From Chelativorans alearensis (GTDB lineage Bacteria > Pseudomonadota > Alphaproteobacteria > Rhizobiales > Rhizobiaceae), in assembly GCF_010993735.1 (NCBI RefSeq), contig NZ_WQNI01000010.1, positions 124,001 through 188,000 on the forward strand: 64,000 nucleotides of DNA. The letters run 5' to 3'. Each line of letters starts with the position of its first letter. The stretch's first letter is position 1. This document shows, piece by piece, positions 53,034-62,070 of this stretch. A program made the translations under genes and the position numbers. Under the pieces are notes generated by a model. That model was not told the origin of the DNA. It did no database searches and saw nothing but the letters and a program-made list of their open reading frames with translations.

Positions 53034-54608
53034 ATGAGTTTTCGACCGACCCTATACCAGCTCAGTCGGCAACTGGGTTTCGCTGTCGCGGCAGGCCTGT
53101 TGGCCGCCACGCCAGCGGGTGCTCAGACGGTGACCGCGCCCGCCGGCGACATCCATGGGACCAGCAGCGGCGAACTTCATGTCTACCAGGGTATTCCATA
53201 TGCCGAGGCTCCCGTAGGCGATCTCCGTTGGGGCCCTCCGCAGCCGAAAGCTCCGTTCACCGAGCCATTCGAGGCGACGGGTTCGGGCAATGAATGCGTG
53301 CAGTTTGCGACCTTCTGGCGTCCGGACCGTCCTGCAAGTTGGACCGAGGACTGCCTGTCGCTCACCGTTTATGTGCCGGCCGATCGGGGAGACAGTCTGC
53401 CGGTCTTCGTCGGTTTCCACGGAGGAGGCTCCGTCAACGGCTCCAAGACCGACTGGGATCCGCGCGAGCTGGCGCAGGCCGGATCTGTAGTCGTTACGGC
53501 GAACTATCGCCTGGGGGCGATGGGGTACCTGGCGCTCGAATCGTTGAATGCCGAATCGAAGGACGGCCTGAGCAGCGGCAATTACGGCGATCTGGACAAG
53601 GTTCAGGTGCTGCGCTGGGTCAAGGAGAATATCTCGGCTTTCAGAGGGAATCCTGACTGCGTGACCATAGCGGGCCAATCGGCCGGCGCGCGCGGTGTGT
53701 GTTTCCTTCTCGCCTCGCCCGAGGCAGCAGGCTTGTTCCACGGCGCGGTGATGGAGAGTGGGCGCGAATGCCCGAGCACCTCAAACGCGGACCAGGTCGA
53801 GGCGGGCAGCAAATTTGTCGAGTCGATCGGCTGCGCGGATGCCGAGAACACACTCGCTTGCCTTCGCTCCAAGTCGCCAGCCGAGGTGTTGAACGCGCAG
53901 GCGGATTCGGGGCTTGGTTTCCCGACGACCCATGGCGGTTATGCGTTACCGAAGCCGCCGCTGGAAGCTTTCCGGTCAGGCGAATTCAACCGCGTCCCCG
54001 TCATCATCGGCAACACCCGCAACGAGACGCGCGTCTTCATCTATGAGGGCAACGACCTGCAGAAGCAGCCGGTTACGCGCGCGAAGTATGAATCGACGGT
54101 GCGGGAGCGCATGGGCGACAAGGCCGAAGTCGTTCTTGCGGCGTATAAGGAGGCGGAGGAAACCGCCCCTGGCATGGCGCTGGGCGATTTCGACACGGAT
54201 CAGCGATATATCTGCGGCACTCACAAGGCGATTGACGCCCTGGGCAAATGGACACCGACCTATGCCTACGAGTTCGCTGATGAGACCGCGCCGATCCGCT
54301 CCTATGCAAGCGTGCCATCGTCCTTCGATCTTGGTGTTCCGCACAGTGCCGAGCTGCCTTATCTTTGGGGTGAGGACACGGTCCCGAACGGGCTTACCAC
54401 TGAGCAGCGGAAACTGGCCGAACTGATGCGTGCTTCTTGGATCGGCCTAACGAATCCTCAGGGCATGGCCGTATCCGGCCAGGCCGTATGGCCGGTCTAT
54501 ACGCCGGACAGCCGGCAACGCATTGTCTTTTCCGCAGGTGGCGAGACCAGCATTGTCCCCGAGGACCAGTACCTCGCGGATCATAACTGCGATCTCTTCG
54601 TCAGGTAA
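53034..54608 (+). CDS. Exported type-B carboxylesterase 3
   Basis: 524 residues. Sec signal peptide to PAGAQ (about residue 31). FHGGGSVNGS oxyanion loop, Ser216 in AGQSAGARGV, Glu331 in GNTRNETRVF, His437 in VPHSAELPYLWG. Several cysteines in the exported domain could form disulfides. Last gene of the plus-strand esterase array; it faces the double-HTH LysR with 19 bp between stops. Confidence 0.93.
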   Translation: MSFRPTLYQLSRQLGFAVAAGLLAATPAGAQTVTAPAGDIHGTSSGELHVYQGIPYAEAPVGDLRWGPPQPKAPFTEPFEATGSGNECVQFATFWRPDRPASWTEDCLSLTVYVPADRGDSLPVFVGFHGGGSVNGSKTDWDPRELAQAGSVVVTANYRLGAMGYLALESLNAESKDGLSSGNYGDLDKVQVLRWVKENISAFRGNPDCVTIAGQSAGARGVCFLLASPEAAGLFHGAVMESGRECPSTSNADQVEAGSKFVESIGCADAENTLACLRSKSPAEVLNAQADSGLGFPTTHGGYALPKPPLEAFRSGEFNRVPVIIGNTRNETRVFIYEGNDLQKQPVTRAKYESTVRERMGDKAEVVLAAYKEAEETAPGMALGDFDTDQRYICGTHKAIDALGKWTPTYAYEFADETAPIRSYASVPSSFDLGVPHSAELPYLWGEDTVPNGLTTEQRKLAELMRASWIGLTNPQGMAVSGQAVWPVYTPDSRQRIVFSAGGETSIVPEDQYLADHNCDLFVR

Positions 54609-54645
54609 AAAACGAGCTGCGGCCTTTTTACAACGGTCGCAGCTC
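54607..54645 (-). terminator. Rho-independent terminator for the minus-strand LysR/TTT-5 operon
   Basis: GAGCTGCGGCC (54614-54624) and GGTCGCAGCTC (54635-54645) form an 11-bp stem with one mismatch and a 10-nt loop. On the minus strand the stem is followed by TTTTTT (complement of the A-run 54607-54612). The hairpin overlaps the LysR stop codon and can also slow plus-strand transcription from esterase 3. Confidence 0.75.
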
Positions 54646-55896
54646 CGGCAACGGAGAGCTGATTTCGTGGAACTTGGCCGCGCGGCGTCTCAGGCGCGCG
54701 GCGAGTTCGGAATGAAGCGGGGGCGGACGAAAACTCTGCCGTCGATAGAGATAGATCGAGCGCGCAGCAATCGGCAGCGGATAGGGCAGGACGGAAAGAT
54801 ACTCGTCCTGACCGTTCGAGACGATGTCGTGCCACGAAGAGATCATCAGCCGGTCGCTGGAACGAAGGATGGCGAAGGACGTCATCGCCGACTGGGTCTC
54901 GATCACCGAATGGCTTGGAAGGCTGACACCTTCGAAGATCCGCTCGCAGGCTCGGCGCAGCGGAGTACCTTCGATCGGCAGCAGCCAATCGTGCCTCAGG
55001 AGGTCGGCGATCGTAACCTTGTCCACGCGGGTCAACGGATGGCCAGCCCGGCATGCGATGGCATAATTTGCGCTGAACAGCTCGTCTCCCACAATGCCAT
55101 GCGCTGCCATGTCGTCGCGCTTTGCACAAATCAGGTAGTCGAGCTCACCATTGCAGAGCTTCGCGAAAGCCACATCGAAGGAGTCGTCAACAAGTCGGAC
55201 ACGGACCGTGGGGCGATGCGACAGGTAGCATGACAGTGTCTTGGGGATCAGTGCCGTGCGCGCCAGGCCAAGGCAGCCCAGGGCGATGGTGCTGACATGG
55301 CTCTCGTCCAATGAAGCCAACTCGTCGACGGCATAGTCGAGCTCCTTGGCCGCAAGGCTGAGGCCCATGGCAAATGCCTCTCCGGTTCGGTTCAGGACAA
55401 GGCGCTCCGCGTTCCGCACGAGCAGATCGCATCCCAGGCACCGGCCCACTTCACGCAACCGCCGCAACAGAGAGGCCTGAGAAATTCCAAGCTTTTGCGC
55501 TGCCGCATCGACGTCGCCGAGGCGGGCAAATGCTGCGACGGCAAGGATGTGGAGCCAAGAGATAGAAGCGACTATACGACCTAGATCCGCCTCGGCGCGT
55601 TTCCCGAGCGGGCGGAGCGCCGCAACCACTGTATCGTTGAGAAGCTCGAAAAAAGCCACCATGCGGGCATGGACGACTTCCCCTTCCGGCGTCAGGCGGC
55701 TGCCGCGCGCATCACGCTCCATCAATCGGACGCGGAACATCTCCTCGACCTGGCGCAACGCATAGGTCATGGTCGATTGCGACATGTGGACTTCGTCGCC
55801 CGCCTGATTCAGGCTGCCCAACCGGCCGGCTGCCTCGAAGGCGCGGAAATGCCGGATGCTGATATGTTTTGTGCGCTCGAGAACCGATAGCGTCAC
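54628..55896 (-). CDS. LysR-type regulator with two N-terminal HTH domains (second)
   Basis: About 422 residues. The first HTH is ISIRHFRAFEAAGRLGSLN then MSQSTMTYALRQVEEMF; a second degenerate one follows at about 95-150 (ILAVAAFARLGDVDAAA, then GISQASLLRRLREVGRCLG); the effector domain completes the protein. Start is uncertain: GTG 55896 is used here, a TTG at 55959 is the longest option. Same layout as the LysR at 11606, though the sequences differ widely. Last gene of the TTT-5 operon, 69 bp after esterase 4, so probably its own regulator. Confidence 0.9.
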   Translation of the reverse strand: MTLSVLERTKHISIRHFRAFEAAGRLGSLNQAGDEVHMSQSTMTYALRQVEEMFRVRLMERDARGSRLTPEGEVVHARMVAFFELLNDTVVAALRPLGKRAEADLGRIVASISWLHILAVAAFARLGDVDAAAQKLGISQASLLRRLREVGRCLGCDLLVRNAERLVLNRTGEAFAMGLSLAAKELDYAVDELASLDESHVSTIALGCLGLARTALIPKTLSCYLSHRPTVRVRLVDDSFDVAFAKLCNGELDYLICAKRDDMAAHGIVGDELFSANYAIACRAGHPLTRVDKVTIADLLRHDWLLPIEGTPLRRACERIFEGVSLPSHSVIETQSAMTSFAILRSSDRLMISSWHDIVSNGQDEYLSVLPYPLPIAARSIYLYRRQSFRPPPLHSELAARLRRRAAKFHEISSPLPELRPL

Positions 55897-55965
55897 CGGC
55901 GGAACCAACCCCGAATTTCTTCCTGGATAAGCATCATAGCATATCGGAAGGAATTCCAATCGGTC

Positions 55966-57552
55966 TCAGGCAGGACCGGCCAAATTCCGCTCGTCTTGGT
56001 CCGAACCGAAATCCAGGGTGCAATCAGTGTCGAGGATCATCGTCTCGCATCCGGCCGCGGAAACGGGCAGCCATTCGGGCAGGCCGGAGTGGTTCGGATC
56101 GCCGCTGCGGGCAAATCCAATCCATGCGTCCGCGACGCGGGCTGCCAGCCCGATCGCCTCCGGGCTGCCGGTGGTCCACTCGACACAGCGGTGGGCGTTG
56201 GCGAAGACAAAGGGCAATTCTGCATTGTGGAATACACCCGGCCGTCCACCGAGTGCCGGCGTGCGCCAGCGGAACCAGTAGAGATAGGCAGGCGCCTGGC
56301 CTTGGCATGCCTTGCGTCGGGCCTGGATGACCGCACATTCCCGAACGGTAGCGCCATAGGCGCGGGATCGAAGCTCGAACGGCGTAATGTCGGGATACTT
56401 GGAGCGGAACAGAGCTAGCACAGCAGGGCCTTGCTCGCCGAAGGTGCGGGAAAACTCTTCTGCCACGGCACGATCAGTAAGTCCTTCGGGATCGGGAACG
56501 CCGATCCCGCTTGAGAACTCGTGAAGCGTCGTGCCGACAAGCAGCGGCACCTCCGCGCTGAACTCGGGCGCCTCGGGATCGAATGCATGACCAGGAAGGT
56601 TGATGCCGTCGACCACGGGCTCCCACCGGACACGGCGGTTTCGGCGGGCCGGGTTCTCAGGAATCGCGACACGCTGCATCACTGTCATTCCGAAGCGCAT
56701 CAAGCGCTCCGACTGCATTTCCAGCAACCGTCGTTCGGCATCTACCCCACCGATTTCGGCACGAATGGCCGCGCGGACACGGTCCGCCTGCTCGGCCCCG
56801 CACTGACGCAGCGCGATATTACTCTGGACGATTGCGCGGTGGAACAGGCCGCGTGCTGCGGGCATTCCCATCAGCGTCGTTACCTTCGCGCCGCCGCCGG
56901 ACTGCCCGAAGATCGTCACGCAGCCCGGATCGCCGCCGAACGCCTCGATATTGTCGCGAACCCATTCAAGCGCCAGGACGATGTCGAGCATCCCGGCATT
57001 GCCCGTGCTGGCGTAATTTTCTCCCAAGGGGAGGGCCGGCATGTAGCCAAAGATATTGAGCCGGTGATTGACGCTGACGACGATCACCTCGCCGCGTCGG
57101 CTGAGTTCCTCTCCATGGGTCGCCGGGAGTTCCCCACTCGAGCCGAAAGAGAAATGGCCGCCGTGAAGCCAGACCATAACCGGAAGCCGGGCTTTGCGGT
57201 CGAGTGTCGGCGTCCAGATGTTGAGGTTGAGACAGTCCTCGCTCTGCACGCCATCACGCCATTGCAGAAGGAAGCCTTCCTCCTGGTACGCGCGAGTCAT
57301 ATTCTCGGGCCCGGCACGGGGCGGTTGCGGGGATACGGGCCCGAACGTCAGGCAGGGCCGCGCACCAACCCAGGACGCCGGCGGCCGTGGAGGGAGAAAC
57401 CTGTTTACGCCTCCAGTATCGGCGCCATAGGGGATTCCGAGGAAGGTATAGACATCCTCGGCAATGAATCCCGATACGCGGCCCGACCGTGTCTCGGCCT
57501 CGGCTACGCCGGGGCCGGAAAAAATGCGCCTCTGGGTTGCCACCGTTCTCAC
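55966..57552 (-). CDS. Type-B carboxylesterase 4, probably cytoplasmic
   Basis: 528 residues from GTG 57552, which overlaps the upstream stop (GTGA) and follows GAGGG. Oxyanion loop WLHGGHF, Ser218 in FGQSGGGAKV, Glu345 in TTLHEFSS, His442 in VFHNAELPFVF: complete triad. Unlike the three plus-strand esterases it has no signal peptide, so it should act on an imported ester. Most similar by eye to esterase 1 (shared RRGEVIVVSVNHRLNI-like and WVRDNIEAFGGDP blocks). Confidence 0.92.
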   Translation of the reverse strand: MRTVATQRRIFSGPGVAEAETRSGRVSGFIAEDVYTFLGIPYGADTGGVNRFLPPRPPASWVGARPCLTFGPVSPQPPRAGPENMTRAYQEEGFLLQWRDGVQSEDCLNLNIWTPTLDRKARLPVMVWLHGGHFSFGSSGELPATHGEELSRRGEVIVVSVNHRLNIFGYMPALPLGENYASTGNAGMLDIVLALEWVRDNIEAFGGDPGCVTIFGQSGGGAKVTTLMGMPAARGLFHRAIVQSNIALRQCGAEQADRVRAAIRAEIGGVDAERRLLEMQSERLMRFGMTVMQRVAIPENPARRNRRVRWEPVVDGINLPGHAFDPEAPEFSAEVPLLVGTTLHEFSSGIGVPDPEGLTDRAVAEEFSRTFGEQGPAVLALFRSKYPDITPFELRSRAYGATVRECAVIQARRKACQGQAPAYLYWFRWRTPALGGRPGVFHNAELPFVFANAHRCVEWTTGSPEAIGLAARVADAWIGFARSGDPNHSGLPEWLPVSAAGCETMILDTDCTLDFGSDQDERNLAGPA

Positions 57553-58799
57553 CCGCCCTCGAATTGAAGAATGTCGAGGCCGCGATTGCGGTCGCACAAA
57601 TAAACGATGCCCGAAGCGTCGGCGCAAACGTCGTTGCTCATCGGTGCCGGATAGCCGTCCGGCGGCTGTGGAAGAAAGTGGCCGGTTTCACGCGGGTGCG
57701 CCGGTTTCGACGTGTCGACGGCGCGCAGCCCCCCGCTGAACCAGGTCACGAACAGCGTGTCGCTGTGCATGGTTTCGTTGTACTGATGCGCGCCGAAGGT
57801 AAGGCCGGAAAGGGCATGGGGGCTCGCGCGCTCCTGAAGATGAAACACCGAGATCGGCCGTATGTCCGCCGGGTCCTCCACATCGAGGAACCACAGTCCC
57901 GCATGGGGTTCTCCGGGGGCAAAATCATGTTCTTCGTCAACCGCCACCGCGACCTGGCGTCCATTGTGCCGTGCCCGGATCGGCATAACGGTGTGCGTGG
58001 GAGACGGAAAGGGCGGATGGTAATTGTAACTCCCTAGTGTCCGCGGGCGCGTGATGTCGGAGCAGTCGATCACATACACGCCGGCCTTCATGCAGGCGGC
58101 CCAGAGCCGATTCCCGGATCGCAACGCGTGGTGCAAGCGGTGGCCGTATCCTTGCCAGGAAGGCGTCTCGCCGCCCGCGACGTGCTGGCCCGGCATCCAC
58201 CATCGGCTGACCTCCTTCGGCCGGGACGGATCGGCAAGATCGTAGATGACGAGGATGTTGCCGATATATCCTTCCATTTCGGTTGAGAGGTAAAGATATC
58301 TCTCGTCCACATCGAAGCGGTGGGCACCGAACCCATGCGTGCGTATATACGCGATCTCGCGTGGACGTGCCTTGTCCGAGATGTCGTAGATTTTGCAGCC
58401 GCCGAGATCGTAGGGCCGGGATGTGTAGAAGCGTGCGCTGGCGACTATCTTAGCGGGCAGCCCGGTGCGCACTGCGATCTCGGCGTCCGTCGCATTCGGA
58501 TCAGCTTCGATCGCCGTGCCCGCCTGCCGCGTCTGGTGGCGGGCAGCCTGTTCGACGTTGACGAACATTAGATCACCGATCACCCGCACCTTGTGGGTGT
58601 GTGACAGATCATCGGGCAGCATGATCGTGTGGACAAGTTTCGGCCGCCTTGGATCCCGGACATCGATGATGCTGGTCCCGTGCGGAGCATTCATGTGGCC
58701 GACAAAAGCGTAGCCGTTCCCAACCGTCACCTGCCCGCCGCCCGGGATATCCAGCCTGGCCAAATGCTTGAAGTTCTTAGATTGTGTTTGGTTTGGCAT
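57549..58799 (-). CDS. LVIVD/YncE-like beta-propeller protein
   Basis: 416 residues with repeats of the type IIDVRDPRRPKLV, IYDISDKARPREI, IYDLADPSRPKEV, VIDCSDITRPRTL and AVDTSKPAHPRET, about 50 residues apart, the hallmark of LVIVD-repeat propellers. Conserved His residues occur in SHTHKV, GAHRFD and GAHQYNETMH. No signal peptide, so cytoplasmic. Enzymatic or scaffold function unknown; coupled to esterase 4 and 6 bp after tctA-5. Confidence 0.9.
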   Translation of the reverse strand: MPNQTQSKNFKHLARLDIPGGGQVTVGNGYAFVGHMNAPHGTSIIDVRDPRRPKLVHTIMLPDDLSHTHKVRVIGDLMFVNVEQAARHQTRQAGTAIEADPNATDAEIAVRTGLPAKIVASARFYTSRPYDLGGCKIYDISDKARPREIAYIRTHGFGAHRFDVDERYLYLSTEMEGYIGNILVIYDLADPSRPKEVSRWWMPGQHVAGGETPSWQGYGHRLHHALRSGNRLWAACMKAGVYVIDCSDITRPRTLGSYNYHPPFPSPTHTVMPIRARHNGRQVAVAVDEEHDFAPGEPHAGLWFLDVEDPADIRPISVFHLQERASPHALSGLTFGAHQYNETMHSDTLFVTWFSGGLRAVDTSKPAHPRETGHFLPQPPDGYPAPMSNDVCADASGIVYLCDRNRGLDILQFEGG

Positions 58800-58805
58800 G
58801 ATAGC

Positions 58806-60347
58806 TCAATAGGGATTGATAGTTTCCTTGGCGGCAGGCCCGTCGCGAAGTGCCCGCCGCATCTTCCGCCCCTTCCACCACTGCAGCGCGAGGGACAGCG
58901 CAAGCAGCCCCCACAGCGTGTTGCCTATGGACGATGAGAACAGAATTTGGAGATCGCCCTGACCCAACCGGAGCGAGCGCAGGAGGTATTGCTCGAAAAG
59001 CGGTCCCAGGAGGACGCCGATCAGTACGGCAATGACATTGTAGCCGGTGCGGCGGCAGATGTAGCCGATGACGCCGAAGACGAGCGCGACATAAATGTCG
59101 AAGACGTAGCCCCGGTTGGCGAGGGAGGCGACGACGGTCAGCGACAGGATCAGCGGAACGAGCACGCGCGTCGGTACGAGAACGATGGTGCCCACATAGC
59201 GCGCGAGCGGCAGCACAAGGAAGACCATCACGATGTAGGCCGCGAGCATCGAAAAGAAGATGCCGTAGGCCGTTTCGGGACGGTCCGTGAAAAGGCGCGG
59301 GCCCAGAAGGACCCCGTTGTACTGGAGCACCACAGCCATGACCGCAGCGGTCGTGCCGCCGGGCACACCGATCGCGAGCAACGGGACCAGCGTCCCCGAG
59401 GTCACGCCGTTATTCGAGCTTTCGGCCGCGATCAGGCCCGTCGGGCTGCCGCGGCCGAAACTTTGCGGATCGCTTGAGAACAGACGCGCCTGCGCGTAGG
59501 CGACGAACGAGGCGATCGAGGCTCCAGCGCCCGGAACGATGCCGATCAAGAGGCCGATGAAGGAGGTCCACGCCAGAATCCACCATTGCCGGATACATTG
59601 ACGAATTCCCTCGAATGTCCCGGTCCACCCCGAAACCTTCTGACGAGCCTCCTGCGAACTCAAGGCAACCGACTCCCGCTCGAACATCACCATAGCTTCG
59701 GAGATGGCGAGGAGGCCGATAAGCGCAGGGACCAGCGGCACGCCCTCGTACAACTCGATGAACCCGAACGTGGCACGGGGTGTGCCGTAGATGAAGTCCG
59801 TTCCGACCACTCCCATAAGCAGGCCGAAGAAGCCGGCGATCAGCCCCTTCACGAGGTCGTCGGTGGCGATCATTGCGATCAGGCAAAGGCCAAAGACCAT
59901 GATCACAACCATGTCTACGCTGTGCAGGTAAAGGCCCATCCTGGAGAGAAGGGGCAGAAACGCGATGGCCAGGATGGTGGTGAAGAGGCCGCCGACAACC
60001 GAGGCGAATGCCGAGATCGCGAGAGCCTCTTGTGAGCGTCCCTGCTTCGTCATGGCGAAGCCGTCCAGGCAGGTTGCCGCGTGTCCTCCCGTGCCGGGCA
60101 TGTTGATCAAAATTGCCGGAATGCCGGCACCCATATGCGATGCGCAGTAGACCGAGACCATGAATGCCATGGAGGTGTCGATATCCATGACCAAGGTGAG
60201 GGGCAGCAGGATAAGCAGTGTGTTTTGGGCGCTGAACCCCGGAATGGCGCCGACGAGAATGCCCAGGACAACTGCAGGAATGATGATCCAAAGGTGGGTG
60301 AAGGATGCAATAAACAGCGTCCCGTAGTTCTCCCAGCCTGACAACAT
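58806..60347 (-). CDS. tctA: TTT large permease subunit TctA, set 5
   Basis: 513 residues. GAIPGFSAQNTLLILLP in the first half, GIVPGAGASIASFVAY in the second, and AESSNNGVTSGTLVPLLAIG in the conserved loop. The ATG overlaps the tctB stop by one base (TGATG); a GTG three bases earlier is an alternative. Divergent first repeat (FSAQN in place of the usual PGxG context). Confidence 0.95.
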   Translation of the reverse strand: MLSGWENYGTLFIASFTHLWIIIPAVVLGILVGAIPGFSAQNTLLILLPLTLVMDIDTSMAFMVSVYCASHMGAGIPAILINMPGTGGHAATCLDGFAMTKQGRSQEALAISAFASVVGGLFTTILAIAFLPLLSRMGLYLHSVDMVVIMVFGLCLIAMIATDDLVKGLIAGFFGLLMGVVGTDFIYGTPRATFGFIELYEGVPLVPALIGLLAISEAMVMFERESVALSSQEARQKVSGWTGTFEGIRQCIRQWWILAWTSFIGLLIGIVPGAGASIASFVAYAQARLFSSDPQSFGRGSPTGLIAAESSNNGVTSGTLVPLLAIGVPGGTTAAVMAVVLQYNGVLLGPRLFTDRPETAYGIFFSMLAAYIVMVFLVLPLARYVGTIVLVPTRVLVPLILSLTVVASLANRGYVFDIYVALVFGVIGYICRRTGYNVIAVLIGVLLGPLFEQYLLRSLRLGQGDLQILFSSSIGNTLWGLLALSLALQWWKGRKMRRALRDGPAAKETINPY

Positions 60348-60880
60348 CACATGCCTCCGCCAGTCAGCAGAGGTGCAAGCATGTTTTCAACCGGGCCGTA
60401 GGGCATTCTCTTGTCGAGGACTGCGATAAACAGAATGTAGACCAGCGCAGACGTACCGGCTGGAAGAAGCGCCAGGACGGCGGGGCTGCGAACGTCGAGA
60501 ATCCGGAGGCTGGCAAGCAGAGCCAGGAATAGCGACAGGGTGACGCCGAGCCACCCGATCAGCACCGCGAAACCGGTAAACACAGCGAAGAGGAGGAGGC
60601 GCTGCCGCTGATCAGGCGACCAGGCGATGATAGTCCCGAGGCGCATCGAAGCCTTTCCCTCGGCGACCGCAATCACCGTGGAGGCGATCTTGAGCACGAT
60701 AAGGCCCAGAAGGGGAACGCCGATGAGAATCCCGTTGATGCGGGCTTCCCACTTCAGGCCCCACGTGTCCCAAAAGAAATAGAGCGCGAAAAGCCCCGCA
60801 AAGATAGGGATCAGCAGATCGGCACCCGACGCCTGTCTCCGGGCGCTGGGGCTCGTCTCGCGCGATTGACGGTTATCCAT
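60347..60880 (-). CDS. tctB: TTT small permease subunit TctB, set 5
   Basis: 177 residues, a longer hydrophilic N-terminus than the other TctB proteins, then four hydrophobic helices (LLIPIFAGLFALYFFWD, LLGLIVLKIAS, LLLFAVFTGFAVLIGWLG, LALLPAGTSALVYILF). 27 bp after the binding protein. Confidence 0.9.
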   Translation of the reverse strand: MDNRQSRETSPSARRQASGADLLIPIFAGLFALYFFWDTWGLKWEARINGILIGVPLLGLIVLKIASTVIAVAEGKASMRLGTIIAWSPDQRQRLLLFAVFTGFAVLIGWLGVTLSLFLALLASLRILDVRSPAVLALLPAGTSALVYILFIAVLDKRMPYGPVENMLAPLLTGGGM

Positions 60881-60907
60881 ATGCGATCTCGGCCATCAGC
60901 TGGCCAC

Positions 60908-61921
60908 CTAACCGGCGGTCAGCTGATCTCCATACTTCGTGGCCAGTTCCACCATGCTCTGCGCAAGCGCCATGCAAGTGGACTGATCGCGAAAACGGAC
61001 ACCGTCCCAAGGCGTCACTCCGCTCTGAACGATCTCTTCCTTGAACCTGGGATCGTCGAATACGGCCGCCGAGGTATCCTGGAGCACCTTGTAGTCGTCC
61101 GGGTTGGCATCAGCCCAGCTGCGGTGAACCGCCCAGGAGCGGGTCGAGTAAAGGCTGGGAATATCGGTCCCAAAAACTTCGTTGATCAGCGGCACGTCAC
61201 CGCGCGTCTCGGCCAGCACGAACTCTTCGCGGTCGAAGACACCCAGGATACGCGCCCCCTCTATATACCCTGCAGTGCCACCGCCGCCGCATTCAGCCTC
61301 CCCATTCAACACCGCCACCACCTGGGGATTGCCCCCGCCATAGGGGACGATGTTGAACTGCGCCCCTGTGGCTTCGGCCAAGGCCAGAAGCCCGATCGTG
61401 CCCGGGTGCGGCAACCGGCTGACGGCGATGCTCACCGGCCGCTTCATGGCCGTCTCGACAACCTCTTCCACCGACGTGAACGGGCTTTCACCCGAAACCC
61501 ATATGCCGCAGGGGTCCGTATCGATCCCGCAGAAGTAATAAATGTCCTCGGGGAATCTGAAATCGGGCTTCTGCAGCGCGTACATGATCATCTCCGCGCT
61601 CACATTGCCGAAGAGCAAATTGCTGCCGTCCATTTCACGTTGCTTGAAGTACAGTTCATAGCCCACTTGCCCGGCCGCGCCAGGGCTGAACTGACGCTCG
61701 AAATCTTGTCCGATCTTGTCCTTCCAGCTATTGATGAAGGCGCGGGACAGGCCATCCGCCCCTCCGCCCTCTCGGGTGGGAACGATGACGTCGAATGTCC
61801 TGCTGGGATAGTTGGCTGCGATAACTTGGCCGGCCGCGCCACCGATCGCCGATGCGGCAACAACGCTCCCAGCGATCTTGAAGAAGCCCCTGCGATTCAT
61901 GAAAGCAGCTTCATCTGGCAT
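60908..61921 (-). CDS. TTT solute-binding protein with Tat-type signal, set 5
   Basis: 337 residues. The leader MPDEAAFMNRRGFFKIAG has twin arginines Arg10-Arg11 followed by GFFK, then a mildly hydrophobic stretch to VIAAN, fitting a Tat signal; the four other binding proteins have Sec leaders. NYPSRTFDVIVPTREGGGAD is the family opening. ATG 61921 has GGAGGATTCAAG; ATG at Met8 is an alternative. Unusual cysteines in CGIDTDPCG and AECGGGG might bind a metal or form a disulfide. Confidence 0.9.
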   Translation of the reverse strand: MPDEAAFMNRRGFFKIAGSVVAASAIGGAAGQVIAANYPSRTFDVIVPTREGGGADGLSRAFINSWKDKIGQDFERQFSPGAAGQVGYELYFKQREMDGSNLLFGNVSAEMIMYALQKPDFRFPEDIYYFCGIDTDPCGIWVSGESPFTSVEEVVETAMKRPVSIAVSRLPHPGTIGLLALAEATGAQFNIVPYGGGNPQVVAVLNGEAECGGGGTAGYIEGARILGVFDREEFVLAETRGDVPLINEVFGTDIPSLYSTRSWAVHRSWADANPDDYKVLQDTSAAVFDDPRFKEEIVQSGVTPWDGVRFRDQSTCMALAQSMVELATKYGDQLTAG

Positions 61922-62070
61922 CTTGAATCCTCCCTTCGTGCTCTTTTTTGCACCTCGCAACGATATGGTGCACGAGCGTCTCACGGTTATCGATTCTCTG
62001 GCCGCGGCACTGGAATTCGTTCCTCCGTGAGGCAATCGCAATCGACGTATTTTCTATGTAGGCGCAAGCC

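Noticed and set aside
49470-54608. Three esterases considered as tannases or feruloyl esterases, and as recent tandem duplicates
   Set aside because: They have the type-B carboxylesterase layout (Ser-Glu-His with GQS motifs), not the tannase/feruloyl esterase family pattern, and differ too much from each other for recent duplication.
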